The notes under the pieces: model-generated | What the model was told of the DNA's origin: nothing | What the model saw: only the letters and a program-made list of their open reading frames with translations | Database searches by the model: none | Made by a program: the position numbers and the translations under genes | NCBI GenBank assembly: GCA_030267965.1 | Contig: BRYA01000242.1 | Span: 9,610-73,609 of the forward strand | Origin: Triparma columacea | Taxonomy: Eukaryota > Sar > Bolidophyceae > Parmales > Triparmaceae | Length of the DNA stretch: 64,000 nucleotides | Reading direction: 5' to 3' | Shown: one piece after another, positions 1 to 13,026 of the stretch | Layout of the letters: the number at the start of each line of letters is the position of its first letter | Numbering within the stretch: the stretch's first letter is position 1

Positions 1-10
1 CCCCCCCCAG

Positions 11-1468
11 AGCTACCTCCTCCTAGGCTACATAATCTACGCTATGAGCATGTCAATGCTGTCCTTCATAGGCCACCCCTCAATCCTCCAACTTGCCGCG
101 TGCCTCTTCACAGGCACCGTAGGCGTAATTATGGCAGACGTATCAGCAGACACAATCATCGTTGAGAGGAGCAAATACGAACCAGAACACAAGAAGGGGA
201 CCGCCCAAGCGACCTGCTACTCCGTCAGATTCTTCGGGGGAATCCTGGGATCCCTGGGTGGATGCACACTATACAATAGACAGACCTGGGGGTGGGGGCT
301 AAGCTTTGGGGAGGTATGCGCGGTGTGCGCGGCACTGCCTATGGCGACGATCGTGCCTGCGGTGCCGTTCCTGTATGAGTTAAGTGGAGAGGCGAAGAGC
401 GTTAGGGAGCAGGTTGAGGTGAGTTTTTTACCCTTTCTTATTTTCAGGGTGGAAAAAAAGGGGGAGGCATTGCGAATCGTGAATGTGTATGTACATCGCG
501 AATCATGAATGTGTATGTACATCGCGAATCGTGAATGTGTAACATCTAACACCCCCCTCTCCTCCCCCCTGCAGGATATATGGGACATGGTCCAGCTCAA
601 GGCTGTTTGGAAGCCCATGACGTTCATTTACGTCTACAATCTTCTGCAGACCCCCAACGTGGCTTGGAACTCGTACCTTCAGCTGACCCTCGAGTTCCCT
701 GCTTGGTTTATTGGGTTCGTGGCACTTGTTGGCTTGATCATGACGTTCTTGGGCATTGTGATTTACAAGAGGTACTTCATGAAGTCCTCTTGGAGGGCCA
801 TCTATGTCGTCTCGTCTCTCCTGACGACAATGTTCAGCTGCATGCAGCTCATTCTCATATTCGGGTGGAACGAGAAGTACCTGCACATTTCCAATTACCC
901 GTTCGCCATGGGCGACGACGTTATACAGCAGTTTCTTGGGGGCATCCAGTTCCTACCGTCCTGCATCATGTACATGTCACTCTGTCCATCCGGGTCCGAG
1001 GGGGCGTCATACAGCATGCTCACAACCTTCGGGAACATCGCCCTTGTCGTCGCAATGTCCCTGTCGTCCATACTGGGCAAGATTTGGGACTGCAGCAACG
1101 AGGCACTAAAGAGGCACGAACTCGGGGGGCTCTGGAGGCTCGCCCTCCTCACGTCCATTATTCCCATCTTCCCCCTGGTGCTCCTTAACCTTCTCCCCAA
1201 AGACCAGAAGACCCAGAAAATCCTCCAAAAGAATACAGAGAAGAGCAAAATCGGCGGGGCGGTCTTCCTCCTAGTGCTCGTTTTTTCGTTGCTGCTAGTC
1301 ATAGAAAACGGGATCGATACCCTCAGCAAAGCCGTTGAGAAGGGGGCGGGGGGGGGGGGGGCAAGGACACAGGTCAGCCAAGGAGAGGGAGTGGGGGAGA
1401 GCGGGGAGACTCTTGGGTCCGTATTGATTTTTTCGCAGCGGCATAATAACAACGTCTTGTGGGCATAA
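11..1468 (+). CDS. BT1-type folate/biopterin transporter, 5' truncated
   Basis: Multi-pass transporter of the BT1 (folate-biopterin transporter) family, within the major facilitator superfamily. Two exons are visible, 11-418 and 575-1468, joined in phase 0 (GAG|GTGAGT, GCAG|GAT), giving 433 residues of the C-terminal part. The C-rich tract at 1-8 followed by AG at 9-10 looks like an intron acceptor, so the true start lies outside the window. The family hallmark is seen as MADVSADTIIVERSKYE followed by a KGTAQ...RFFGG segment. At least seven hydrophobic spans follow. The last 40 residues are Gly/Ser-rich and read through a poly-G run at about 1346-1362, so the exact C-terminus could shift if that run is misread. 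The family carries pteridines and folates across plasma or plastid membranes; substrate and location here are inference. Confidence 0.85.
472..546. repeat. 26-bp minisatellite inside the transporter intron
   Basis: Three tandem copies of a 26-base unit start at 472, 498 and 524 (core GCGAATCRTGAATGTGTATG). The array lies wholly inside the intron 419-574, between the donor and the C-rich tract before the acceptor. No coding effect is expected. Confidence 0.85.
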
Positions 1469-2151
1469 AAAGGTTTTGTGTTGGATGATTTTATCACGGG
1501 CTGAGGAGCAGGGGGAGGGGGGTTGGAGGAATTTTAGAGAATAGAGGGGGTGCAGTGCGGTGCAAAACGGAAGCTACACGATGTGACAGAATTACGTTGT
1601 AATGTATGTGTTGAGGGAGTAGCCATCCCTCGTAGGGCACGTGGATATGAGTCAAGCTCAGCTCAAAATCGAAAATCGGCAAAATTAAATTGTCTATTTA
1701 ATACTTTAAAAGTGCAGATTATGTTAATGTATCAAATATGTAATCCAATTTAGTATATAATATAATATAAAACTTGTTTTGATATCTCAAGAATATAATT
1801 TTATCAATGTCTCAAATGTGACTTTAAATAGTCAATTATTTTATTTGAATGTATTTTGAGTGTTTTGTATATTTATATGACCTAAATAAATATTTGAAAA
1901 TTCTCAGGTGTAGAATATTTTCCTACATGACTTGTTGTAAATTTTTGATTCAATTGAGATAATATTATACAATTATAAAGATATTTAGGTAACATTAAAT
2001 AATTTAGAAGACTTTTGAAAAGACGCTCAATTTTTTTTTCTTCTTTACTTCCCATTTTGGCCTTACTACGCAAGATACTAAAAATATATCTCCTCATTAG
2101 TAAACTAGCAAACTCTACCAATATCTTTTTACGGCTTCAGCGCTTCAGCTG
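1469..2151. other. AT-rich intergenic stretch, no gene seen
   Basis: After a G-rich segment (1469-1560), the stretch at about 1680-2120 is strongly A+T-rich with short poly-T and poly-A runs. No conserved reading frame, RNA fold or repeat was recognised. It probably holds the transporter 3' end and the promoter of the LRR gene at 2152. Confidence 0.6.
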
Positions 2152-2991
2152 ATGCAGCTGAGGCCTCTCTTGGTCTTGAGTGTGGCCCGATCAGTCTTCG
2201 GCTTTGCTGTTGTTAGCCAAGGGAGCGTTCGGATGGCTTCGTTTAGAAATGCAGAGGGTGAGAGTGAAGTGGTCACTCCTTCGGGCTCGGAGAACATCAC
2301 AGCCACCGGCTCGCTCGACGTCTCGGATAGCCCTTCGCTGACCGATGAGTCATTCAAGGCCATTCTCGCGGGACGCGCCTCGTCGCTGACCTCACTCAGC
2401 GTCGCCGGGTGCTCCGAACTCACAGACGAGTCGATCAAAGCCTTAGCATGCTGCGCCTCACTCACCTCGGTTAACGTCTCGGGCTGCAGGAATCTGACCG
2501 ACGAGGCTATCAAAGCGATCGCCTCGCGCTCGCTTCAATCGCTCAACGTCGCGTACTGCGGGAAGCTTCTCACTGATGAGTCCCTCAACGCCGTCGCCGC
2601 CAATTGTCCGTCCCTCACCTCTCTCAATGTCGCCGACTGCAAATTTCTCACTGATGAGTCCCTCAACGCCATCGCCGCTAATTGTCCGTCCCTCACCTCG
2701 CTCGATGTCTCGCGATGCAAGCTTCTTACCGATGAATCGATCAAGGCCCTCGCCGCCGGTTGTACCTCCCTCAGCTCGCTCAACGTCCGAAACTGCGAAA
2801 AGCTCACGGACGAGGCGATCAAAGCCGTAGCCGCGCTCCCTGAGCTGAGCGCGCTACGAATCTTCGGCTGTAGGAAGTTGACGGATGAGTCGATCAAAGC
2901 CCTCGCGGGTTCTGCCAAGCTCACCACCCTCGACACCACCAAAACATTCAGGGAGATCTTCAAAGCTAGCCGAAGCGCGGGGGGTTTATAG
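2152..2991 (+). CDS. Cysteine-containing leucine-rich-repeat protein (AMN1/F-box-LRR type)
   Basis: Single-exon gene of 279 residues. From about residue 45 it is built of LRR_CC/AMN1-type repeats of roughly 24-27 residues, each with a CxxLTDESIKALA core followed by LTSLNVSGC-like strands. About nine repeats are visible. The repeats are protein-binding solenoids typical of F-box/LRR substrate adaptors, but no F-box is seen in the short N-terminus. The first Met (2152) gives an N-terminus that is Arg-containing and mildly hydrophobic; a second in-frame Met is at 2233, so the start is uncertain. This repeat type is unrelated to the LRR_5 family found later in the window. It may be an adaptor or an orphan LRR protein; the partner is unknown. 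Confidence 0.75.
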   Translation: MQLRPLLVLSVARSVFGFAVVSQGSVRMASFRNAEGESEVVTPSGSENITATGSLDVSDSPSLTDESFKAILAGRASSLTSLSVAGCSELTDESIKALACCASLTSVNVSGCRNLTDEAIKAIASRSLQSLNVAYCGKLLTDESLNAVAANCPSLTSLNVADCKFLTDESLNAIAANCPSLTSLDVSRCKLLTDESIKALAAGCTSLSSLNVRNCEKLTDEAIKAVAALPELSALRIFGCRKLTDESIKALAGSAKLTTLDTTKTFREIFKASRSAGGL

Positions 2992-3172
2992 GTACTTCTT
3001 TGGCGAGACTACCAGTTAGTGTGTTGATTTCAGGATCGGATCGGAGGTGCATCTTCGTGTAAAAAAATACAACATGACAACATTACAATATTTTTTCGAC
3101 AACAGTCAATCACACTACATTTTTGATCTCCTCTATTCCATTTCATTTCATTTCACATTTCAATTTAACAAT

Positions 3173-6100
3173 TCAACCCCCCCTCCCTGCCTCCCCCAAG
3201 GCGTCGTCGTAAGCCTTTTTCTTGGCAGCCGCTGTCGCTGCTTCCATCCTCTCAGCCTCTTTCCTCTCCATCTCCTTCTCCTCTTCCGTTAGCTCGAGTT
3301 CACCATCCCCTCCAAATAGCCCCCCCGCCTTGTCCATCTTCTCTTTGGCCTCGGCCGCCGCAGCTGCCGCTTGGTCAGCTGCCTGGCCAACCTTGTTTGC
3401 GATTTTTAGGGCCATCTTCCCGGCGAAAGTGTCGGGATCGTCAGCCCTCCAGGTTGGTGGCCACATTTGCTCCTGTTCCAGCTCGTAGTTGCTGAGGATG
3501 CTGATCCTGAAAGGTCCGTCCATCCCTGCCACATAGGTCCCTGCGAGAATGACGTACATGCCGGGTTGCAGAGTGCAATAGATCTCCTGGTTTCTCTCCC
3601 TCTTGGGGATCCCTGTGCTGAACAAAACATTTTTCTTGGTAAGCTCCTTCACCCTGCTGGGCCTCCCGGCCTTGGTTGGTTTGCAGATGTAAATTGCACA
3701 GGGGTGGACGACGCCGCTGGCCAGCCCATTGGCATCCACCTGCTCAAACTTCAGCCGGATCTCTGTGGGCCTGTCGACCTCCAAGCTCCACTGGGGGTTG
3801 TTCTCCACCTTGCAGCCGCTGTTGTGGACGTTTGGAAGCCCAACAGCGGTGTTCTCCTTCTCCACCTCGATGCCCTCGACCATGCTCTTCCCGCCGACTT
3901 CCCACTCCCCATTAAACACCAGCTCCTTCCACCTGTTCTTGTCGAACCACTTGCAGACGTAAACCTCTCTGAAAATTTCACAGAAGTCGTCAAAGGCCAT
4001 CCAGAAGGTGCTATCATCCTCGTTGGTCCAATTCAGCTTCAACTTCAACCTCTTGGTCCAAAGGGCGCTCTTGTCGCTCCAGTCACCCTTCCACTCCTCG
4101 TGGTCTCCAGGGGGGTTCCTGAGCTTGAGCAGCTTGTGACCGTCCACCACAACGACGTCGTAGATCGTGTAGGCCTCGTTGGGGACGATTCCGGTGTCGA
4201 AGGCGAACTTGACGTGCTCGGGGTGGCTCCCGCACCCCAAGATGTACCCGTTTTGCCTGAACCTCATCATGCTCCTCCACAGGCTCTTCTTCCCGCTGCC
4301 CCTCGCCGCGCTGCTCAAGCTGATGCAGTCCGTCTCGCACCCCGTCAAGTCCTTGAGGGCGTGGTGTACGTACCCCTCCTCCAAGAACTCGTAACTTCCG
4401 TAGTATTTGGCGTAAGCCTTCTCCAGCAAGCTGACCCAGATTTCCTTCATCCCGCTGCTATGCCCTACGACAGCGCCCTTGTTGTCCTCGTCCTTCAGCT
4501 CGTCGTTGTCGTCCATGCAAGGGAACAAGTCGTCGATCGTGACCACCTCCCACTGGTTGTTCTTGAAGAGCCTCACGGCGTAAATCCCAACCTCAGAGTT
4601 CCACTTGGGTTGCCCGTCCACGCCAACGTGGCTCACAAAGAGGTTGGAGATCTGAGCATCGACGCCCCCATCGTCAACCCCTCCGGCGGCGGCCAACATG
4701 CTGATTGCACTGAGCAACCAGCCGTCGTTGAAGGCGCCCCTCCTAACATCGTCGGGGTCGGTCCCACCATCAAAAATAACAGCATCACTGGAGATCCTGA
4801 TGCTCTCCTTCCACTCCTTGATCCTGTTCCTGCACTCGGTGTTGATCCCGATGCTGTAGCTATTGCTGGGGAAGTCCGGGTCATGGAACTGGAACATTCT
4901 GCCGCTCTTTCCTGGCCTGCAGTACTTGTCCCCGCTCTCCACCTCCCTCAAAAAGTTCCGAGCCTCCAAAGTCCCCTCGTCTGTCTTCACCATGACGTAC
5001 TGCTCAAATTTCTGCCTTAGCTTGGTGTGGGTTGCATCGACAGCGCAATTGGGGTCGCTCATCCACTTCACTTGGAGCTCCCTAAACTGCGTTCTCTCAA
5101 TGTCGTCCAGCTGATCCCTCTTCCAGTTCTCGAGTCGGTTGGCCCTCAGAACCTTGAGCTTCTCGTACCTAGCCTTGCAGTTCTCCTCTTCCTTGACCTT
5201 GAGCCTCTCCCTCAGGGCCTCCGCCGCCATCTCCCTATCGTGGTCTAACCTGCGAAAAGCGAAGCGACGAGGGGAGGAGATGAGTTGGCAGCTGTTCATA
5301 ATATTCAATAACTACCATATATAGAAAGTATCAAGGCAGCTGGTATCCCTATCGCTACCCGCGCTCCTCGCTCCTGCGCTACACCCCCCCCCCCCCTCAC
5401 CTGTCAGATTCCTTCTCCCTCCCCGCGAGCTCGGCGTTGAAGGCCGTGCGGAGCATGTGGAAACGCTCTCTCTCCTCTGGAGTGAGCGACGACAGCCACG
5501 TCGCAACCAAGGCGACATCAATGTTGGACTTGTTCCCCCCGTTAAAGATGTCCTTGGGGGGCTTGATCCCGTTGCTAAGTAGCTTGAATCTGTTCTCCCT
5601 GAGAAACTTTTGAAAGTTGACCTTTTGGTGCTTCAGCCTGGCGTCGCAACAGTTGATGAGCATGAGCATGAAATGGATGATTGCCCTCATCTCCTCGCCA
5701 AACCTCTTGTCCAATGCATGGTCGTAGTCGGGGAGTTCTTTGATGATCTTCCTGCTGTCCATGCTCCCCTCGCTCTTGGCCACGGTCTTCCTCGCACCCT
5801 TGCTATCGAACTTGGCCACGATCTTGCTATGGTAGCAGAGGCGCTGCTGACTGCACGCGAAGAACACCTTGTACCAAACTCCAAACATCCCCACGAACCC
5901 GAACGGTCCCTGCCCAGTGATTAAACTTTCAGCAAACGCGTCCTCCCACCTCCACAGGCCGTCCGCTCTCGGAGGAACGTCTGCCACGACGGTGCTGCTC
6001 GCAACGGTGCCGTCCTCCTTGAAAAGTATGTCGCCGTCTTCCCCGTCCAAGTTTAGGCGTCGCTTGCCCCCCTTCTCCTCAACAAACGTGCAGCTCTTCA

Positions 6101-9100
6101 TGCTGGCCTCCAGCGTCGTGGCCAGCTGAAACGCATCGTGCTCCATTAGTTTCACGCCCTCCTCCTTGTCATCCTCCCACTCATTTTTAAACGTGTTGCC
6201 CTCCCACGTCGGGTCAAATATCTCGATGGGCCTCTGACGGTCAAAGAATTTCTCCCTCGCATTCATGGCACTCTCAACAATGTCACCCTTGCTGACGTAG
6301 CGTGCGGTCTCTCCCAGTTGGAGCGGCACGTGCCCTAGACAAGCCGCAACACAAACCACAATCGTGAGAAGGAAGAGGCAAGTGATGAAAACCCCGTAAC
6401 TTAGCGGGCTGACAAACATTGCCAAGGTCACCCCCCACGCACACCCAGCAACGAGCAACTTGAAGAACCAAATGACGTTATTTGTCTCATCTTTCAAGTC
6501 GTCAGTTGCAGCACTGAAACTGTACACAGGAAGCAAAAAGGGGCTGAAGTATACGGGCTCCTCGGTCTCCATTGTCATGTAGGCAGCACCGACCTGTCCG
6601 GCGCACTCAAGCATGTAAAATAGGAAGAAAAGTGACAAGCAGTACATCCTGCTTTCGGTCCCGAAAAGTACCGCGCCGCAAATCGAAACCACTTGAAGCC
6701 CATTGATGAGGTAGTCAGCCCTGCTCTGGTACTTTTCCGTGAGCCAGAAGTCATTCTGCGCCCAGTCCCTCAAGAATAAGACCCCAATCAGGGCAAAGAA
6801 GAGCAAAAGGAGAACACTAGTTGCTAAGAAGGGGTCAGCAAATATGTATAGCTCCAAGCAGAAGATGAAGAAGAGGAACACGGCAATTGGGCCGAAGCCA
6901 AAGAAAGTGATCGCCTCCTTGCACGACATCTTTCCATCCCCATCCTCGTCAATGTTGGTAATAATCCAGTTCCCGTCCGCCCACTTGTACATTCTGAAGA
7001 AGACCAAGATGGCGGTCGGGTACAAAATTAAGGCGTTGAGCAGCACCAGACCGCCAATCTCCGTCATCTTCGCTTCAAATTCAAGGACGAAAACCGCAAC
7101 GCAAAATCCGACTAGCACCAAACCACCCATTATCATGCTAACGACAAGCGTCCGGTCCTCGTTAATCTCCCCAAAGGTGCTGAAGTACTTTTTGAAGGCA
7201 GCCGACGTGAAAACGAGGACGTATATTCCGCACCACACCATGTGGCCGAGGTATCCATTGCCGTCACTGAAGCTTATGACTAACCCCATTAGGAAGATGA
7301 GCATGAAGAAGGAGAAGAACCCCGCGAGTGCGTAGTATTCATTCGTCAAAAGATAACCTCCCATTGCAGCCTCCATCAAGCTCATCTCGTCGTAATTCAC
7401 TTCCTCGTACACGATGGCGTCACCTTCCCCAGTGTCAGTCGTGAGAGCCATGAGCTCTTCGATGCTTTGTGATTCCTGCTGCGCTGCCTCCCCGGTGGCC
7501 GAACCCCCCCCCCCTTGGCTGATGCTATCTACAATCGCACCGTCTGCAGCACCCCCCTCAGACTTCTTCTTCTTCTTCTTCTCCGATTTCGGTTTGCCGC
7601 AAGGAGTCTTTCTCCACACCATCATGAACTTGGAACCCAAAAACCCAAGAGGTTTCAAGACTCTAAATTGTTGAGTCTTGTCGTACATGATTCCGGGGAT
7701 ACTGATCTTCTGGTGGACGAACTTGTTCCTGACCTCAGGGAGCTTCACGACCCCTTCCACCCCATCCTCCCCCCCATCCTCCATTTCCTCGAGTTTTTGA
7801 TCCGTCGCTATCGACGAGTCGTCGAACTCCATTAAACTGCTCCCTGCAGTGTTACTCGTGCCGAGGCTCAGGGTGTCGCCATCGACGATGGCCTTCTGAG
7901 GGTTCTGCGCTTCCTTCTGCTGCTTCAGCTCTTGCTGCTGTTTGTACTTGAGGGCGCTCTTAAGAGGCATTGGGGGCATTTTGATCTCCCCCCGTATCTC
8001 AGCCCCTGTCTTCATCAACGGTGGCAGCTTGAACATCTCCTTGTCTACCTCGTCGTCTCCCCCGCCGCCAAAGAGATCTCCGAGCATGTTAGCGACGAGC
8101 TGATCCTCATCGTCTTCCGTGCTAACGTCAAAGTCGGGCGGAGGGGGCGGCCAGACGACAACCTCGTAGTCATTCTCAACCCAAACCGAGTAGACAAAAC
8201 CTCCCACAGCCACAATAAGAGGGCAAAAGACGGAGAGAGTGAATATGGAAGTACACTCTGTTGCACCGTAGACAAACAGACCTGTAACAACGACCAAAAC
8301 CTCAGTTAGAAGTCCCAGGACCGCTGGTAGCCTGAACTGCTTGCTGAAGAGGAAGGTCTTCCCTTTGTTGCCGCTCAGCAGGTGGCGCGATGCCAAATAA
8401 GAGGCATCCCTTGTAGCGATTGCTAGGCAGAAGATAAGCACGAGGAGGAAGGCAAGTGCGCCGAAGACGTAACTGGGCCAAGACTTGGGGCACAGGCCTC
8501 CAATCTCCACGTCAAGCATAGGAAGGGGGAGAGCGCCGTATGAACAGAAGGCAATTAGGAGGACGAAAATGAAGCTCATGGCGCCGAGGCAAAAGTCGGG
8601 CGATCCACTGATGTCGCCCTTGAACTTTGGGAAGGCCTCGTAGCCGTAGTACGCGACCCCAGCAGCGGCCTGCTCCGTCAGTTTGGGCAAATGTTTCCTC
8701 ACAATCTCCCTGCTCAGGGCCACGCCGTAAACAAAATACGTCGCGCTGTAGCCAGTGAGCCAGTTGTCTTCCCCAGCGCCCATGATTGTCAACCTACTAA
8801 CGCACATGAGGAACGCCTGGTAACCTGGGCTCCAGCTGGTGTTCCCATGGCTCAAGCTGACATGGACGCCGTCGATGAGGACCAAACTGACAGAGTTGAG
8901 GATGGCCAGGATGTGAAGATCTGTCGAGGTAATCGATACCGAGATATAGATCGCGAGGACAAATAAGGAGGCCCGGTAAAGCTTTCTGTTGAGCATTTCG
9001 CGTCTCTCGGAGCTGGCGAGGAAGGAGGATTTAGTGACGTCCGCCCCGACATCAAAGATCGAGGGCGCAGAAGCCGAGGAGGAAGGCGGCGCAGTGTTGG

Positions 9101-11418
9101 AAGGCACAGCGTTCGACGATTTGTCGGTCACTGTGATAGGGGGGGAGTGGGAGTCGAAGACGCTCCACACACTTCCCATGATCTTGTTGAAGGCCGAGCC
9201 CTTTCCGTGCCAGCCCACCGCGTTCTTCACCCCTGGCATTTTGTCAGCCGAGGCCTCAATGACCATGATGAGCTGCTTTGCGGAGCGCCGCAGCTTGTTG
9301 TCATTCAGAAACGCCATGGCCAAAAGGGGCATGACATTGAGTGTGCCAAAAACAACCGAAATGGCAACGAAATTGATCTGCTTCCCCCCAACGATGACGG
9401 CAGGGTCGACGAACGCTGTGGCAACGGCGTAGACCAGTACGAACAGAAAAGATCCTCCAAGACAGTAGAGGGAAGTGCTGGACATTCGCCAGTTGTTGAA
9501 CGTCCACAGCTTGAATCCGTACCAAACTAGTAGCGAAGCCGTCCCAACAAACATGATCGCGAAACCGACTGCCGGAGGGTTCACAGTGGCGGCGGCAGCC
9601 ATCCCCCAGGCCCAGAGGATTAGAAAGGGCGTCATCATGGCAACTCTTACGCAAATGGTTGCGTAGAACAGGTGCCTGCGGAACTCGACGTTATTCTCGG
9701 TGAGCATGTAGTTCGAAAACAAGGTAGATAGCACATTCTTATCGTTTCCAGTCATCGAGCGAGTGACAAGGAAGGTCTCAATGCGATCAAGCCTGAAGTT
9801 GAGGTTCTTGGAAAGGTGCATCTCAGTAAAGTAGAAAAATATCACAAACATGATGCCGAACCGCACGCAGGTAACTATTAGAGCGGAAAGATCGAGTGAA
9901 TAGTCGAAATCAACTTCTGCTTCGACGATGGGAGGGCCGATCCTAGGAATGATGAAGACAGTGTACATAAATTCGGGCATCAGCCCTGCACCCTCCTCCA
10001 TTTCCATTTGCCTCTTTGGCCAGTTGCCCCCGAAATTGATCTCGTTGGCGTAAACCAGCCCGTATTTGTTCTTCTTCGTAGCAGGAAAGAACTTTTTGTA
10101 GCACCTCCTCGCAACCACTTCCGTATTGGGGTATCCTCGGTAGTCGTTGTAGTTATAAATTTCCTCAGCCAACTCATAGCCTTGCTCATTCATCCAAGTG
10201 AGGGAGCCGAGATTGGCATCCCAGTTCTTCTCGCGACAGACGTAAATCATAGAGTCGAAATTAATAGCTACCCTTGCGACTTCCTCATTATATGGGACGT
10301 CTTTAGCAGCCCTGGGGGTGCGCATGACGAGGGCCCCATTCAGGGACTTGATGTGTTCATTCCGTTGATCACTTGGAAGAGCGCCAGTGTATGTTGTGTC
10401 TACGTCTGTGTTGAGTTTCCCATAGTTGTCTGCCCAGGAGTTCATTCCAATAAGAGTTTGGAAAGATGTACTATACCTGTCAACCGCGGCACTAAAGTCG
10501 ATGTGGAACGGGGAGTACTCGACGGTTACAGTGAGGGGAACCATCTCAAAGAGCACCCTCAAACATGTTCTTGGTTCGCAGGAGCAAGCGTGCGAGGGGG
10601 AAAATAACTGTTAGTACGACTTTTGGACTGAAAGGCTGCAACAAGCCAGCGACACGCACCTGCCATCATCCTCGCAAGTCTGCACGTCTTTCCCATCGAG
10701 TGCGACCCAGGCCGTCTCGTTGCAGATATTTCGGTTGGGAGACTCCCAGGCTGAGTCTCCGTGGAAGCAAGGCTCGCCAGGACCAACGTCTGCGCAAGCT
10801 TTATTAGGTCGCGAAGCGATATCATTATTCATTGAGCAATAGGGCACATTGAACATAATCTGTTCGTAAAGAAGATCGTCTCCAAACTCCATGCCATCGT
10901 CCTTGTCCCAAAGCTCTATCCAGCCAAACTCTCCCGACCTCCTGAAACCAAGGTTTATCGGGTCAAGGTTGAAGTTTGGGTTGTTAGAATTTGGGTGCCA
11001 ATTCGAGGTACCGTAGGAGTTTCCAACCCTAATTTTGACGTAGGGGTCCGTCTCCCCTGCAGCTGCTCCGAAGGAGTCACTCTGTGGCAAGTTCTTGGCT
11101 TCAACGAGCTTGACTGTTAGATTGCCACCGTTATGCATCAGGCCCCAACCACTATCTATACACGAATTATTGCCCAAGGGACCACGACAACATAGTCCAC
11201 TGTTTTGAGAGAGGTTGTTACGAGGGCGAGGGATGGGTTGGGTCAGTTTGGAATTGCTAGACTGCCAAATTCGAGAAGTGCGGTCAACCAGATGGACCAT
11301 GCACTCACTTGTCTTTCGCGTCATCCCCATACATGTCGCATTTAAAGTCCAGGTAGGAAGAGCTGACTATGGCCACGAGCAGAAACGACAGCAGGAGGAC
11401 TGCTGCATGTTTGCCCAT
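3173..11418 (-). CDS. Giant membrane protein with a degenerate calpain domain (transmembrane-calpain-like)
   Basis: Four exons, 11418-11309, 11199-10660, 10569-5401 and 5249-3173, join with matching phase 2 at every junction, giving 2,631 residues. Order: signal peptide (about 1-21); C2-like domain (about 50-190, with LTVKLVEAKNL and DPYVKI); a long region of at least 15 hydrophobic spans split by charged loops; one EF-hand loop with ligands D-E-D-G-D-G-K near residue 1425 (plus-strand 6930-6955); then a coiled-coil linker, a CysPc calpain domain (about 2070-2380), a calpain beta-sandwich (C2L) domain and an Ala/Glu-rich tail. The overall plan recalls plant DEK1 and protist transmembrane calpains. 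Odd: the catalytic Cys of the DCW motif is Gly (codon 4721-4723, residue 2116) and the catalytic His is Glu (codon 4175-4177, residue 2298); the RNPP Asn is kept. I infer a pseudoprotease, perhaps a Ca-regulated scaffold. Confidence 0.85.
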
Positions 11419-11650
11419 GGCAGGAAAGGCGCTCCAGTTACTACACAGTCCGCGATCAAACGCGAGGTAGCCGGGGACAACGGAGCGTGACGGAAAAGTA
11501 TGTAAGCCCTAGTAAATACCCCCAAAAGTGTAGCTCCTCTGCTTAACGGTGGGGTTCGAGCTGGGAAAAGAGCTTGCCCCAACTTGAGACCCTCGACAAG
11601 CGAGTTGTTGCTAATTATTGACAGGAGCCCGAGAAAACCTATTCTCCAAG
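11419..11650. promoter_or_regulatory. Shared upstream region of two divergent genes
   Basis: The 232 bases separate the start codons of the calpain-like gene (minus) and the CaMK-like kinase gene (plus). Both promoters must lie here or in the neighbouring introns. No TATA box or obvious binding site was recognised. Confidence 0.5.
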
Positions 11651-13026
11651 ATGCTGAAGAAGGCGAAGGCCCTCTTTTACAAAAAGGTGAGCCTAAATAC
11701 TTTCCCAACTCTCTCCTGTTCTGGCGTTGCCCATGCCCGAAGTGTCTCTTTTGGAAGCTTCTGTGAATACTTTGGGCATATGTGGCTCCAATCCGACGGC
11801 TCTTACCCTCGGTATTAGCTCATCGGGAGGATACCTCCTAGCAGCACCGTGGTGGCAAACTGCAGATGATCCTTTCACCACTGTTGGTTTCAGTATTTCC
11901 ACCACCTTGGATTTGACCCATATTCTCACGTTCGCCTCCATTTCAGGATGAGTGCGAGTCATTCTACAAGATGGGCAAGATCCTCGGTCAAGGTTCCTTC
12001 GCCACGGTAAGGCTTGCTACTCACAAGAAGGATGGCACGAAGTGGGCCATCAAGGTGATCAAGAAAAATTCGATAGGCCCTGACGACGAGGCGGCCCTTA
12101 AGAGCGAGGTTGAGGTCCTCCAGACTGTCAGTCATGATAATATCGTCAGATTGAACGAGGTGTTTGACTGCTCCCAACACTTGTACATGGTGATGGAGGT
12201 TTGCGCCGGTGGGGAGCTCTTTGACAGGATTACCGAAAAGGATCATTACAGCGAGGAGGAGGCGAGGTTCGCCCTGAGACAGATTGCAACAGCGCTCGAT
12301 TACTGCCACGAGCGCAATATTGTCCACCGTGACCTTAAGCCCGAGAACCTTCTTTACGGCGATCACACCGACGACGCCACACTGAAGCTGGCAGACTTTG
12401 GGCTCGCGAAGCTCCTGGACGCCGAGACGCTACTGCACGCTCAATGCGGGACCCCAGGATACGTGGCCCCCGAAATTGTGAAGAACGAGGCCTACGGAGT
12501 TCAGGTGGACATGTGGTCCCTCGGCGTGATTGCTTACATCCTCCTTTGTGGGTTCCCCCCCTTCTACGACGACAATAACCAGGCCCTCTTCAAGAGCATC
12601 AAGAGAGGGCAATACGAGTACCCCAGCCCGTTCTGGGACGACGTCAGTGACATAGCAAGGGACCTCATCGACAAGCTCCTCGTGCTCGACCCCGACAAAC
12701 GCTTCACCGCTAAGCAGGTCCTCGAACACCCCTTCTTGAGCAACAGCAATGCTAGCAAAAAGAACCTCATCCACTTCAACAAATGCATGAAGTCCTACAA
12801 CGCCAGGCGTAAGTTTAGGGCCGGGATCATGTCTCTACAGGCAATCTCAGCTATGAAGGGTTTCACCCAAAAGAAGCCCGCCGGGGGACTCATGGGAAAG
12901 CTTGCCGCGGCCAAGGAGGTCAAGGAGGAATCAGCGGGGGACACAACGGCGCCGGTAGAGCCGGCTGCAGCCGAGCCGGCTGCTGCTGAAGAAGCGACGG
13001 CAGATACTCCTTCTGACCCGACTTAG
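11651..13026 (+). CDS. CaMK-type serine/threonine protein kinase
   Basis: Two exons, 11651-11686 and 11947-13026, join in phase 0 (AAG|GTGAGC, TTTCAG|GAT), giving 371 residues. The first exon supplies only a basic 12-residue N-terminus. The kinase domain (about 20-275) has all key elements: Gly loop GQGSFATV, ATP-anchoring Lys in WAIKVIKK, catalytic HRDLKPEN, DFG, and APE after a GTPGYV activation segment. After the catalytic core a basic amphipathic stretch (FNKCMKSYNARRKFRAGIM, near residue 290) resembles the autoinhibitory and calmodulin-binding helix of CaMK I-like kinases. The C-terminus is Ala/Glu/Pro-rich. There are no EF-hands, so it is not a CDPK. It is divergent to the calpain-like gene, which carries an EF-hand; a shared calcium role is only a guess. 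Confidence 0.92.

Noticed and set aside
3467..5020. 517-codon plus-strand ORF opposite the calpain domain
   Set aside because: It is antisense to an exon with clear domain matches and has no recognised motif; it arises from codon bias (Leu/Val/Pro/Asp-rich antisense translation).
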